Positions 28,351 through 40,083 of a DNA stretch of 64,000 nucleotides are shown here, piece after piece. Each line of letters opens with the position of its first letter. Within the stretch, counting starts at the first letter, position 1. Location: positions 1 through 64,000 of the forward strand of contig CAIKHO010000048.1 of assembly GCA_903827245.1 (NCBI GenBank), given 5' to 3'. This stretch comes from an uncultured Opitutia bacterium (lineage in GTDB: Bacteria > Verrucomicrobiota > Verrucomicrobiia > Opitutales > Opitutaceae). Made by a program: the position numbers and the translations under genes. A model generated the notes under the pieces. It ran no database searches, had not been told where the DNA came from, and worked only from the letters and a program-made list of their open reading frames with translations.

Positions 28351-28733
28351 GGTTAAATAGAGTAGTCGCGCAGAAGTAGCGGAACGGCCCGGCGAAGCAA
28401 GCAGAGATTATTAACATTTGTTACGGCGCGGTGGCTGCCGGCCGCAAGTCGTGCGTTGTGGTACAATTTCGCGCAGAGACGCAAAGACCCGGGGTCGAGG
28501 CGAATTTCCACAGAGGCACGGAGGACCTAGAGCGGTTCGCCGATGATTGATCTGCGTTCTCCGCGTCTCTGCGTGAAATTCCGGCTTCCGAGCCCAACAC
28601 CCTGCCTTACTCCGCGGCTTTGTGTCGCTGCGCAAAACCGGCCTGGCAGGATTGATCCCAAACCGTACCACAACCAAGCCGTGGAATACGTTGACAGTGC
28701 AGCCCGATGCGCGTGCGCTCAGCCCCTACTTTT
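28351..28733. other. Intergenic region of 383 bases
   Basis: No gene is supported. It includes the family F inverted repeat at 28465-28580 and a degenerate copy of the same type of sequence around 28610-28640 (TTTGTGTCGCTGCG). The tRNA-Pro promoter and LysM promoter must lie here. Confidence 0.6.
28465..28580. repeat. Inverted repeat, family F (CGCAGAGACGC type)
   Basis: AATTTCGCGCAGAGACGC (28465-28482) and GCGTCTCTGCGTGAAATT (28563-28580) are inverted copies with one mismatch, 80 bases apart. The inner part has CACAGAGGCACGGAG, also of this repeat type, which is widespread in intergenic DNA of several Gram-negative phyla. Confidence 0.8.
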
Positions 28734-28810
28734 CGGGGTGTAGCTTAGCCTGGTAGAGCGCCTGGTTTGGGACCAGGAGGTCGCAGGTTCGAATCCTGTC
28801 GCCCCGACCA
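28734..28810 (+). tRNA. tRNA-Pro (anticodon TGG)
   Basis: Acceptor CGGGGTG (28734-28740) pairs with CGCCCCG (28800-28806 region, one G-U), followed by A and encoded CCA. The anticodon stem CCTGG/CCAGG encloses TTTGGGA, giving TGG. The T-arm CAGGTTCGAATCCTG is intact. Confidence 0.95.
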
Positions 28811-28844
28811 TTTTCAGGCGGCCGGATACTTCCGGCGCCGACGA

Positions 28845-29591
28845 TTACTTTCCGTCCGGTTTGATCGAAATCGCCGGCAGGGCCAATGACGCCGCGCCCT
28901 TGGGGGCTTCCGCGGCCGGTGCCGGAAGGCGGGAGCGCAGGGCCAGTCCGCGCTGGGTCCAGGGGCTCGAGGGATCGATCTGCATGAGTTGATCGGAAAG
29001 TTTCATGACGTCAGCAACCCGGCCGGCTTCCGCCGCCACGCTGGCGAGATGATAGGCGGCCTCGGCCCGGAGACCCTTGAGCTGGCCCGCGTCGTCGGAC
29101 AGCTGCCGGAGCGCGGCTTCACCCTCGGCGGTCTTGCCCACGCCGAGCTGGGCCATCGCCGCGCCGAGCCTCGCGCGCGCCGCGAACGGACCCGTCTTCA
29201 GGATTGCGACCCCTGCGTTATAGTCGGCGAGGGCTTCTGCGAACTTGCCCGAGGTATAGGCTTCGTCGGCGAGCCGCAGCTGGGCCACGCCCGCCAGCGG
29301 ATGCCCGGGATTGGCGGTGGCAAAGGCCTTCAGTTTCTCGGAGGTGCTGGCGGCGGCGTAGTCTTTCTCGATCCCGGCCTCGCGCTGCCCGGCCGCAAGG
29401 TCCCAGCCGCCCCATGCCAGGATGGCGAGCAGGATGACCACGCAGGCAGCAATGATCGTCCGGCCGTGATTTTTCCAGATCTGGTGCAGCCTGTCCTCCA
29501 AGCTCAAGGCGACGTAGTTCTCATCGACGGCGACAAGGTTGCGGTCGTCACCGGCGGATTTGGAATCGGAGGGAAGGGCAGGCGTGGTCAT
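28845..29591 (-). CDS. YfgM-like membrane-anchored TPR protein
   Basis: The 248-residue protein has a polar N-terminus, one membrane helix at about residues 46-66 (IIAACVVILLAILAWGGWDL) and a periplasmic tetratricopeptide-repeat domain (FAEALADYNAGVAIL, AAMAQLGVGKTAEGEAALRQ and similar). This order matches YfgM, an ancillary subunit of the Sec translocon/BamB region in proteobacteria. No bamB is adjacent. The C-terminus is a Pro/Ala-rich tail. Possible role: periplasmic chaperone-like protein. Confidence 0.75.
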   Translation of the reverse strand: MTTPALPSDSKSAGDDRNLVAVDENYVALSLEDRLHQIWKNHGRTIIAACVVILLAILAWGGWDLAAGQREAGIEKDYAAASTSEKLKAFATANPGHPLAGVAQLRLADEAYTSGKFAEALADYNAGVAILKTGPFAARARLGAAMAQLGVGKTAEGEAALRQLSDDAGQLKGLRAEAAYHLASVAAEAGRVADVMKLSDQLMQIDPSSPWTQRGLALRSRLPAPAAEAPKGAASLALPAISIKPDGK

Positions 29592-29798
29592 GAAAGCGTG
29601 GGTTTTGTCCTAAGGAAGGAACACGAGAACAAAACCCCGCCACGGTGTAAATGCAGGAATCGTCCGGATCCTAGGTCTGCCATGGAGCTCCGCCAGCCAT
29701 GCATCCCGGCGCAACGAATGCGATTTTCGCCCGTCAAGCCGCCTCGATTCCAAAAGCTTCGCGTTTCACGGTTCACGCTCCCTACCCCTTGATCCAAA

Positions 29799-29818
29799 GA
29801 TGCAGCCTTGGCTGCATC
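29799..29818. other. Perfect hairpin in the 5' leader of the 29840 gene
   Basis: GATGCAGC, CTTG, GCTGCATC form an 8-bp perfect stem with a 4-base loop, ending 21 bases before the ATG. No T-run follows. It may be a leader structure or a short repeat; its role is unknown. Confidence 0.4.
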
Positions 29819-29839
29819 GAGCACCCCCCTGCATCCCTT

Positions 29840-30739
29840 ATGACCACCATTCCCGCATTCCTGCGGCCCTCCCTCCGGTCCAGCCTCGCGCTGGCAATCG
29901 CCTGTCCTCTGTTCATCGTTCTAAGTTCGCGTCTGTCGGCCCAGACCGCCGGTACCGATGCGGGCGCGCCCGTGTTTTCCGAGGATTTTGAGTCCGGCAC
30001 GTTGAATCCGAAGGTCTGGCATTTGGCCCAGGATGGAGACGTCGAAATTACCGTCCAGCAGAAGCAGGTCGCGCATGGCAAATCCGCCCTGATGATCCAC
30101 ACCGCCAAGGGCGCAAACCGGGCATTTGCGTCCATCGTCGCCACGCACCTGCCGGACTCCGTCCGCAAGCATTTCTTTGGCCGGGCCTACATGTTCATCA
30201 GCCCTGACATGCCGGCCGGGCACGATGCCTTGCTTAGCGCCGGGCGGCCCGGATGGCCCCTCTCGGACTTCCTGGAGATCGGGGCTTCAGGCGGCAGGAA
30301 TCCCATCGTTTCCTACCAGCAAAATGCCCCTCTGCCTGTGATCCGCGGCGAGGACGTCTTCGCCGACAAGGGCCCGCCGGCTTACCCCGTCGGGCGCTGG
30401 TTCTGCCTCGAATGGGAGTTCAACGACCAGCCCGACACGATGACCGTTTGGATCGATGGCGAAAAGGTTCGCGAAGCACCCTCCTTGAACAACGGCTTCC
30501 AAAATCGGCCGAGAAATCCTGCGGCCAAGGGTGGTCCTGCCGCCAAGGGCGACGCCGCACCCGCCCCTGCGCCAGCGGCACCGCCCGTCCCGAAGTTCGA
30601 GGTCAAGAATAGCGACCTGACAGGCGGCTTCTACGATTTCGCCTTCGGGTTCCGCTATTGGGGCAGCCCGAAGACGGATTACGACATCTATTACGACGAT
30701 ATCGCCATCGATACCAAGCGCATCGGGCCGGTGAAGTAA
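29840..30739 (+). CDS. Exported lectin-like/jelly-roll protein, hypothetical
   Basis: The 299-residue protein starts with a signal peptide (residues 1-35; ALAIACPLFIVLSSRLSAQ). The mature part reads FSEDFESGTLNPKVWHLAQ near its start and ends YDIYYDDIAIDTKRIGP, the pattern of concanavalin-A-like (LamG/polysaccharide-lyase-type) beta sandwiches. A low-complexity insert of about 30 residues rich in Ala, Pro, Lys and Gly lies near residue 245. No catalytic motif is identifiable. It is monocistronic, with a strong terminator. Confidence 0.75.
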   Translation: MTTIPAFLRPSLRSSLALAIACPLFIVLSSRLSAQTAGTDAGAPVFSEDFESGTLNPKVWHLAQDGDVEITVQQKQVAHGKSALMIHTAKGANRAFASIVATHLPDSVRKHFFGRAYMFISPDMPAGHDALLSAGRPGWPLSDFLEIGASGGRNPIVSYQQNAPLPVIRGEDVFADKGPPAYPVGRWFCLEWEFNDQPDTMTVWIDGEKVREAPSLNNGFQNRPRNPAAKGGPAAKGDAAPAPAPAAPPVPKFEVKNSDLTGGFYDFAFGFRYWGSPKTDYDIYYDDIAIDTKRIGPVK

Positions 30740-30779
30740 GCGGCGCCACCCTCGCCTACCTTATCGCCTTCCGGCGATG

Positions 30780-30814
30780 GCCAGCTGCGTTGGTTCGCAG
30801 CTGGCTTTTTGTTG
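30780..30814 (+). terminator. Rho-independent terminator
   Basis: GCCAGCTGCG (30780-30789) pairs perfectly with CGCAGCTGGC (30796-30805) around TTGGTT, then TTTTTGTT. It ends the transcript of the exported protein gene 40 bp upstream. Confidence 0.93.
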
Positions 30815-30829
30815 ATTCGGATATGCAGG

Positions 30830-30900
30830 TGAACGTAGCAGCCGAGGTAACGGGGCTGGATTGAGATACGTGGCCACTCCGCCTGCTCGGCTGCTACGTC
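30830..30900. repeat. Inverted repeat, family D (GTAGCAGCCGAGG type)
   Basis: TGAACGTAGCAGCCGAGGT starts at 30830 and continues ACGGGGCTGGATT; CTCGGCTGCTACG near 30886-30898 mirrors part of it. The same left arm occurs at 53973, where the right arm is better preserved. Confidence 0.8.
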
Positions 30901-30923
30901 CTGGAAACAATCCGGCTTTCTGT

Positions 30924-31802
30924 TCAGTCGAAGACAACCGTCTTTTTGCCATAGGCCAGCACGCGGCTCTCCAAATGCCAGCGCACGGCCTGGGCAAGCA
31001 CGCGCTTTTCGAGGTCGCGCCCCATCCGGATGAGATCGTCGACTCCGTGGCGATGTGTCACCCGGGCGACATCCTGGTGGATGATCGGGCCGTCATCGAG
31101 TTCGGGCGTCGCGTAGTGTGCCGTCGCCCCGATCAGCTTCACGCCGCGTGCGTGTGCCTGGTGGTAGGGCCGGCCACCGGCGAAGGCCGGCAGGAATGAA
31201 TGGTGGATGTTGATCACGGGCCGGGCCAGGCCGGCGAGAAAATCCCCCGACAGCACCTGCATGTAACGGGCCAGCACAACCAGCCGGACATCCAGCTTGC
31301 GCAGCAGCCGGAGCTGGCGCGCCTCCGCCGCGGCCTTCGTCCGGGCCGTCACCGGAATGTGGTGAAAGGGCAGCCCGTAGCTGCGCGCCGCCTTGGCTAG
31401 GTCGCGGTGATTTGAGATCACAGCAACCAGGTCGCCCGAAAATTCGCCCGCCTTCCAGCGCAGCGCGAGGTCGTGAAAGCAATGGTCCGCCCGCGAGACC
31501 AACACGGCCACGCGCGGCCGCTCCGCGGAATTGGCCAGCGTCACCGCCATGCCCAGCGGCCCCGCGAACTGGCGGAATTCCGCCATCGCCGATTCAACGC
31601 CGGCGGCGCCGTCCCCGTCCGGGCCGGTGAAAGAGGGAACCCACTCCACGCGTTGAAAGAAAACCCCCGCCTCCCTGTCACGGTGCTGGTCCGCATGCAG
31701 GATGTTGCCCCCGCGGGCGAAAATCCAGCCGGCCACCCGTGCCACCAGGCCCGGCTGGTCGGGGCCGTGAAGCAGGGCGACAAGCGTGCCGGGCTCACCC
31801 AT
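30924..31802 (-). CDS. purU: Formyltetrahydrofolate deformylase
   Basis: The 292-residue enzyme hydrolyses 10-formyl-THF to formate and THF. An N-terminal ACT domain (residues 1-85; LHGPDQPGLVARVAGWIFA, then GGNILHADQHRD) is followed by the formyltransferase fold, with INIHHSFLPAF containing the catalytic Asn/His region and a later ATAHYATPELDDGPI with the Asp. Length matches the family. It follows carB by 2 bp, so the two share a transcript. Confidence 0.93.
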   Translation of the reverse strand: MGEPGTLVALLHGPDQPGLVARVAGWIFARGGNILHADQHRDREAGVFFQRVEWVPSFTGPDGDGAAGVESAMAEFRQFAGPLGMAVTLANSAERPRVAVLVSRADHCFHDLALRWKAGEFSGDLVAVISNHRDLAKAARSYGLPFHHIPVTARTKAAAEARQLRLLRKLDVRLVVLARYMQVLSGDFLAGLARPVINIHHSFLPAFAGGRPYHQAHARGVKLIGATAHYATPELDDGPIIHQDVARVTHRHGVDDLIRMGRDLEKRVLAQAVRWHLESRVLAYGKKTVVFD

Positions 31803-31804
31803 GG

Positions 31805-35041
<3,237 letters not shown>

Positions 35042-35210
35042 GGCCGTAGATTTCGCCGAGAGTTGTGGCCGGCGAAACGCTCGGCAAGCGGGAAAGCGGA
35101 GAACCGGGCGTTTCACGCCGGGCGGCTGATCGGCAGCCAGCCTTCACCCGCATGCTCCGGAATAAATGGCCGGCTCCGGCATGCCGGAAGCCTGACCAAT
35201 CCTTGCGCTC

Positions 35211-35540
35211 ATGCCTGGGTCTGATTTTCTGCCCGGCATGTTGCGTCTTCTCCAGACAACCTTGGGCCGGCTCCGTTTGATCGGTTTTTGCGAAGGCGCG
35301 TCGTTTCTCCTGCTGCTTGGCGTGGCGATGCCCCTGAAGTACCTCGCTGGCCGGCCGGAGGCGGTCCGCATCGCCGGGATGGCCCATGGCGTGCTTTTTT
35401 TGCTCTATGTCGCCACGGCGATCCAGGCGACCGGCGAATACGGCTGGCCGCGGAAAACCGCGATCAAACTGGTCGTGGCCGCCCTGCTGCCTTTCGGTCC
35501 GTTTTACGCCGACGCCAAATTACTTCGTCCGGTTGCCTGA
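35211..35540 (+). CDS. DUF3817-family integral membrane protein
   Basis: The 109-residue protein has three hydrophobic helices: LRLIGFCEGASFLLLLGVAMPLKY, AHGVLFLLYVATAIQA and AIKLVVAALLPFGPFYADAK. The R-x-I-G-x-x-E-G opening and the closing PFGPFYAD are hallmarks of DUF3817 (YdzA-like). Function is unknown. M10 at 35238 (MLRLLQT) is an alternative start that fits the family length better. It converges with the NtrC-like gene, 24 bp apart. Confidence 0.85.
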   Translation: MPGSDFLPGMLRLLQTTLGRLRLIGFCEGASFLLLLGVAMPLKYLAGRPEAVRIAGMAHGVLFLLYVATAIQATGEYGWPRKTAIKLVVAALLPFGPFYADAKLLRPVA

Positions 35541-35564
35541 CCCTCCCCCGCCGCAACGATCCGT

Positions 35565-36821
35565 TCAGCCCAGCTTGCCGGTGTCGACACCGAGCACTTT
35601 CGCGGCCACGGCCTTGTCCCCGCGGGACACATGCAGCACCATGTCGATGTACTGCTTCTCCTGGCCGGCGAGATACTCGGCGAGGCTCGGCCAGTGCTTC
35701 AGCTCGCGCAGGCGCATCGGAAGCTGCTGCGAGGTGACAATGCGGGTCTCGGCAGTGGCGGCGATTTTTGAGACCACCTGGTTGAGCTCGGCCAGGTTGC
35801 CCGGCCAGTGATAGGCAGTCAGCACCGCCAGCGCGTCGTCGGAGAACTCGAGGAGGCCGGCGTCGAAATGCGGATTGGTGCCCTGGCTCGCGAAATGTTT
35901 CGCGAGGAGTGGAATATCCCCGGCGCGGTCGCGCAACGGGGGCACATGCACCGGCAGCGACGCCACCCGGTAAAAAAGCTCGTCGTGGAATTTGCCCTCG
36001 TCCGTGAGTTTTTCCAGGTCCTCGCTCGTCGTGCAGATAAGACGGAAGCCGTGGGCATTGTTGCGCAGCACGCTGACCAGTTCCTTCTGCATCGGCAGCG
36101 ACAGACACTGGATGTGCTGGAGGAAAAGCGTGCCGCCCCTGGCCTGCTTCACCCAGGTGCCGCCCTCGCCGTTCTCCCCGAGGAGGCCCGAGCGGAAATT
36201 CGCCTCGTTGCAGAGGGAGCAGTCGATCCGCACCAAGGGCGCCTCGGGCGGGTTCGAGCCCGCGTGCAGCACTTCGGCCAGGGTTGTCTTCCCGGAGCCG
36301 CTTTCGCCCGTGAGCAGCACCGGCGTGCGCACGGTGGCGAGCTTCTTGACCTGCTGGATGAGCTTCTTGACCGGCGGGCTCTTCCCGATAATCCGCGCCT
36401 CGATGTCGCCCGCCTTGGCGGAGGAAACACCGCCCGCGGACGCACGCTCGGCCTGAAAATGCTTGTACTCCAGGCCCCGTTTCAGGGTGGCAATGAGCTC
36501 GTCGACCCGGAAGGGCTTTTGCAGGTAATCAAAGGCGCCGAACTTCAGGGCCTGCACCGCGCTTTCGGTGCTGGCGTAGGCCGTCATGATGACAACCACC
36601 GTGTTGGGGTCGTAGAGCTTGATCTGCTTGAGGAGCGTGATGCCATCCATCGGCTTCATGTCGATGTCGGCCAGCACGAGGTCGAACTTCTCCGCCTTGT
36701 ACCGCGCCAGCGCCTTCTCCCCGTCCGTGGTGAACGAGGTGGTGAACCCGGTGGGCTGGATGACCGCCTCCAGCATCTCGTGGATCGAGAGGAGGTCATC
36801 GACGATGAGGACTGAAGGCAT
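35565..36821 (-). CDS. NtrC-family response regulator with degraded AAA+ and HTH motifs
   Basis: The 418-residue protein has a receiver domain (residues 1-120; phospho-acceptor Asp in VLADIDMKPMDG, Lys in YLQKPF) and a sigma-54-activator-like AAA+ domain (from about 140) with Walker A GESGSGKT. Three key elements are missing. The GAFTGA loop that contacts sigma-54 is absent: the region reads GLLGENGEGGTWVKQ. Walker B is GGTLFLQHIQ, without the Asp-Glu pair. The Fis-type helix-turn-helix stops at KVLGVDTGKLG, before its recognition helix is complete. It is therefore unlikely to hydrolyse ATP or activate sigma-54. It lies 65 bp downstream of pilC, recalling PilR context. Confidence 0.85.
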   Translation of the reverse strand: MPSVLIVDDLLSIHEMLEAVIQPTGFTTSFTTDGEKALARYKAEKFDLVLADIDMKPMDGITLLKQIKLYDPNTVVVIMTAYASTESAVQALKFGAFDYLQKPFRVDELIATLKRGLEYKHFQAERASAGGVSSAKAGDIEARIIGKSPPVKKLIQQVKKLATVRTPVLLTGESGSGKTTLAEVLHAGSNPPEAPLVRIDCSLCNEANFRSGLLGENGEGGTWVKQARGGTLFLQHIQCLSLPMQKELVSVLRNNAHGFRLICTTSEDLEKLTDEGKFHDELFYRVASLPVHVPPLRDRAGDIPLLAKHFASQGTNPHFDAGLLEFSDDALAVLTAYHWPGNLAELNQVVSKIAATAETRIVTSQQLPMRLRELKHWPSLAEYLAGQEKQYIDMVLHVSRGDKAVAAKVLGVDTGKLG

Positions 36822-36886
36822 GGAGGGCCCGAACGTTCCGGGTTTGGCGGACCGGTGTCAACAGGCGCGACAGGCGCCCCCGGGGC

Positions 36887-38061
<1,175 letters not shown>

Positions 38062-38228
38062 GGGGCGCAGCTAAACGGCCGCTTCAGGCGCCGGCAACCC
38101 CATTTCCGAACCTCGCAGGTAAAAAACCTGCAAGAAACCCGGCCGGGACTAGGTAACACGGACGCCGGGGCCCGACCCAAGACAGGCTTGACCCATCCAT
38201 GACGCCAACGAAGCTCGCCCCGCCGTCC

Positions 38229-38302
38229 GCGGCTGTAGTTTAGTGGTAAAACCTCTGCCTTCCAAGCAGGTGTCGACAGTTCGATTCTGTCCAGCCGCAC
38301 CA
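38229..38302 (+). tRNA. tRNA-Gly (anticodon TCC)
   Basis: Acceptor GCGGCTG (38229-38235) pairs with CAGCCGC (38292-38298), then A and encoded CCA. The anticodon loop CTTCCAA gives TCC, and the T-arm ACAGTTCGATTCTGT is intact. Confidence 0.95.
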
Positions 38303-38375
38303 AGTTTCTTTTCGGGATCGGGAAGCATTTGCCCGCCGCAGCCTTGGCGAAGGAAGGCTTCCTGCGCCAAACATC

Positions 38376-39233
38376 ATGACCAACTCCGCGAGTGCCGCCA
38401 GCCCGGCCATCCTGCTGGTCGACAACGGATCCATGGCCCCGGCCGCCACCACGAACCTGCGCGCCATCGCCGCGCGCCTCGGTTCTGCGCTGGAACGGAA
38501 GGTCGAGCCGGTATCGCTGTTGCACTCCAGCGCGATTTCCGCCGGGGAATTGGGCGGTCAGCCGGCGGAAATCCTGGAATCCGCGCTGGAGGAACGCCTG
38601 CGCGCCGGCACCGCTGATTTTCTCGTCGTGCCGCTCTTCTTCGGACCCAGCGGCGCCTTGGGCGATTATCTGCCGCGTCGCGTCGCGTCGCTGAAGATCA
38701 GGTTTCCGCAGCTGCAGGTGCGCCTCGGGCTTCCACTCGTCGATGTGGCGGAGCCACACGATCAGCGCATGGCTGCGATTCTCGAGGATCGCGTGCGCGC
38801 AGCCCTGCCCGCTGCCGGGGCGCCGCCGGCCGTGATCCTCGTCGATCACGGAAGCCCGGTACGCGCCGTCGCCGGCGTCCGCGATCATCTCGCCGCGCAA
38901 CTCCAAGCCCGGCTCGGCCCCGCCGTGCGCGGCGTGCTCGCCGCCTCCATGGAGCGCCGGGATGGACCCGACTATGCGTTCAACGAGCCCTTGCTCGAAC
39001 GGGCGCTCGTTCAACCCGGCTTCGATGCGGGCCCGGTCATTGTTGCCCTGCTTTTTCTCTCCCCCGGGCGTCACGCCGGCCCCGGCGGAGATATTGCGCA
39101 AATGTGCGCCGCCGCCGAGCGGCATCAGCCCGGGCTGAAAACCGTGATGACCGATCCGGTCGGTTCGCATCCGGGGCTGATTCCCATCCTCCTCGACCGG
39201 ATCCGCACCGGCCTCGCGCGCCCTCCACTTTAA
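38376..39233 (+). CDS. cbiX: Sirohydrochlorin chelatase, CbiX/SirB type (two-domain)
   Basis: The 285-residue protein has two tandem CbiX domains. The second (from about residue 148) keeps the metal-site histidines in ILVDHGSP and LSPGRHAGPGGDI. The first (from residue 9) has VDNGS and FFGPSGALGDYL, lacking both histidines, so only the C-terminal half looks catalytic. It would insert iron (or cobalt) into sirohydrochlorin. Its placement beside sumT and cysI points to siroheme for sulfite reductase. Its last four bases overlap the end of the convergent sumT gene. Confidence 0.85.
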   Translation: MTNSASAASPAILLVDNGSMAPAATTNLRAIAARLGSALERKVEPVSLLHSSAISAGELGGQPAEILESALEERLRAGTADFLVVPLFFGPSGALGDYLPRRVASLKIRFPQLQVRLGLPLVDVAEPHDQRMAAILEDRVRAALPAAGAPPAVILVDHGSPVRAVAGVRDHLAAQLQARLGPAVRGVLAASMERRDGPDYAFNEPLLERALVQPGFDAGPVIVALLFLSPGRHAGPGGDIAQMCAAAERHQPGLKTVMTDPVGSHPGLIPILLDRIRTGLARPPL

Positions 39234-40012
39234 TTGGCGGTGGCCACGGCCGCGAGTTCCCGCGTCTGGGCCGGGACACGCGCGACATCGCCGATGATCA
39301 CCAGCGCGGGCGCGGCGATTTCAGCGCCAATCGCTCCTTGAATTTCGGCGAGCGTCGAGAACTCAATCTGTTGATCCGCCCAGCTCACCCGGCTGACCAC
39401 GGCCACGGGCATGTCAATGGCCATGCCGCCCGCGATCAACTGCTCCGCGATGCCCGCCAGGCGGCGCGTGCCCATGTAAATGCACAGCGTCGCCCGCAAC
39501 TGTGCATACGCCGCCCAGTCGATCGCCGATTCCGGCTTTGCCGGATTTTCGTGCCCCGTCAGAAAAACCACGGCGGAGGAAAAATCCCGGTGGGTCAGCG
39601 GCACCCCGGCCGCCGCACCCGCGGACGCGGCGGCCGTGACACCCGGCACGACTTCGCAGGAAATGCCAGCCCGCAGCAGCGCCGTGAGCTCCTCGCCGCC
39701 CCGGCCAAAGATAAAAGGATCCCCGCCCTTCAGCCGCACCACCCGGCGCCCCGCCTGCGCGTGCGTCAGCAATAGCTCGATGATGTGCTCCTGCTGGGCG
39801 CTGTGCTGGCCGCAGCGTTTGCCCACCGGGTGCAATTCACAGCCAGCCCCGCACGCCTGGAGGAGATCGCGATTGATCAGGTCGTCATACACGACAACTT
39901 CGGCCGCTTGCAAAAGCCGAAGTCCGCGTACCGTAATCAGGTCGACCGCGCCCGGTCCGGCTCCCACGAGCCAGACAAAACCCTTTGGTTCCGATGAGGT
40001 TGCTTCAAACAT
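39230..40012 (-). CDS. cobA: Uroporphyrinogen-III C-methyltransferase
   Basis: The 260-residue single-domain enzyme uses two S-adenosylmethionine to make precorrin-2. VWLVGAGPGAVDLITVRG (residues 13-30), the VVYDDLI motif, VVRLKGGDPFIFGRGGEE and VVPGVTAAASAGA are all family signatures. Unlike E. coli CysG it has no fused dehydrogenase/ferrochelatase; the chelatase is the neighbouring CbiX, and the precorrin-2 dehydrogenase is not in the window. It is divergent from cysI across 71 bp, implying shared control with sulfur assimilation. Confidence 0.95.
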   Translation of the reverse strand: MFEATSSEPKGFVWLVGAGPGAVDLITVRGLRLLQAAEVVVYDDLINRDLLQACGAGCELHPVGKRCGQHSAQQEHIIELLLTHAQAGRRVVRLKGGDPFIFGRGGEELTALLRAGISCEVVPGVTAAASAGAAAGVPLTHRDFSSAVVFLTGHENPAKPESAIDWAAYAQLRATLCIYMGTRRLAGIAEQLIAGGMAIDMPVAVVSRVSWADQQIEFSTLAEIQGAIGAEIAAPALVIIGDVARVPAQTRELAAVATAN

Positions 40013-40083
40013 AACTAGTTTACTAAGTATGACATCTTTTAGTCTTTACCCGTTGTTCAATAGGATCAAGCATTCTCTGCGTC
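40013..40083. promoter_or_regulatory. Divergent promoter region of cobA and cysI
   Basis: This 71-bp stretch is much richer in A and T than its surroundings. It contains ACTAGTTTACTAAGTATGAC at about 40015-40034, a partly symmetrical AT-rich block of the kind bound by Rrf2-type or similar repressors. No exact -35/-10 pair or riboswitch could be fixed. Shared regulation of siroheme synthesis and sulfite reduction is the inference. Confidence 0.4.

Noticed and set aside
40013-40083. SAM or cobalamin riboswitch before cysI or cobA
   Set aside because: The 71 bp are too short for these classes and carry none of their conserved boxes.
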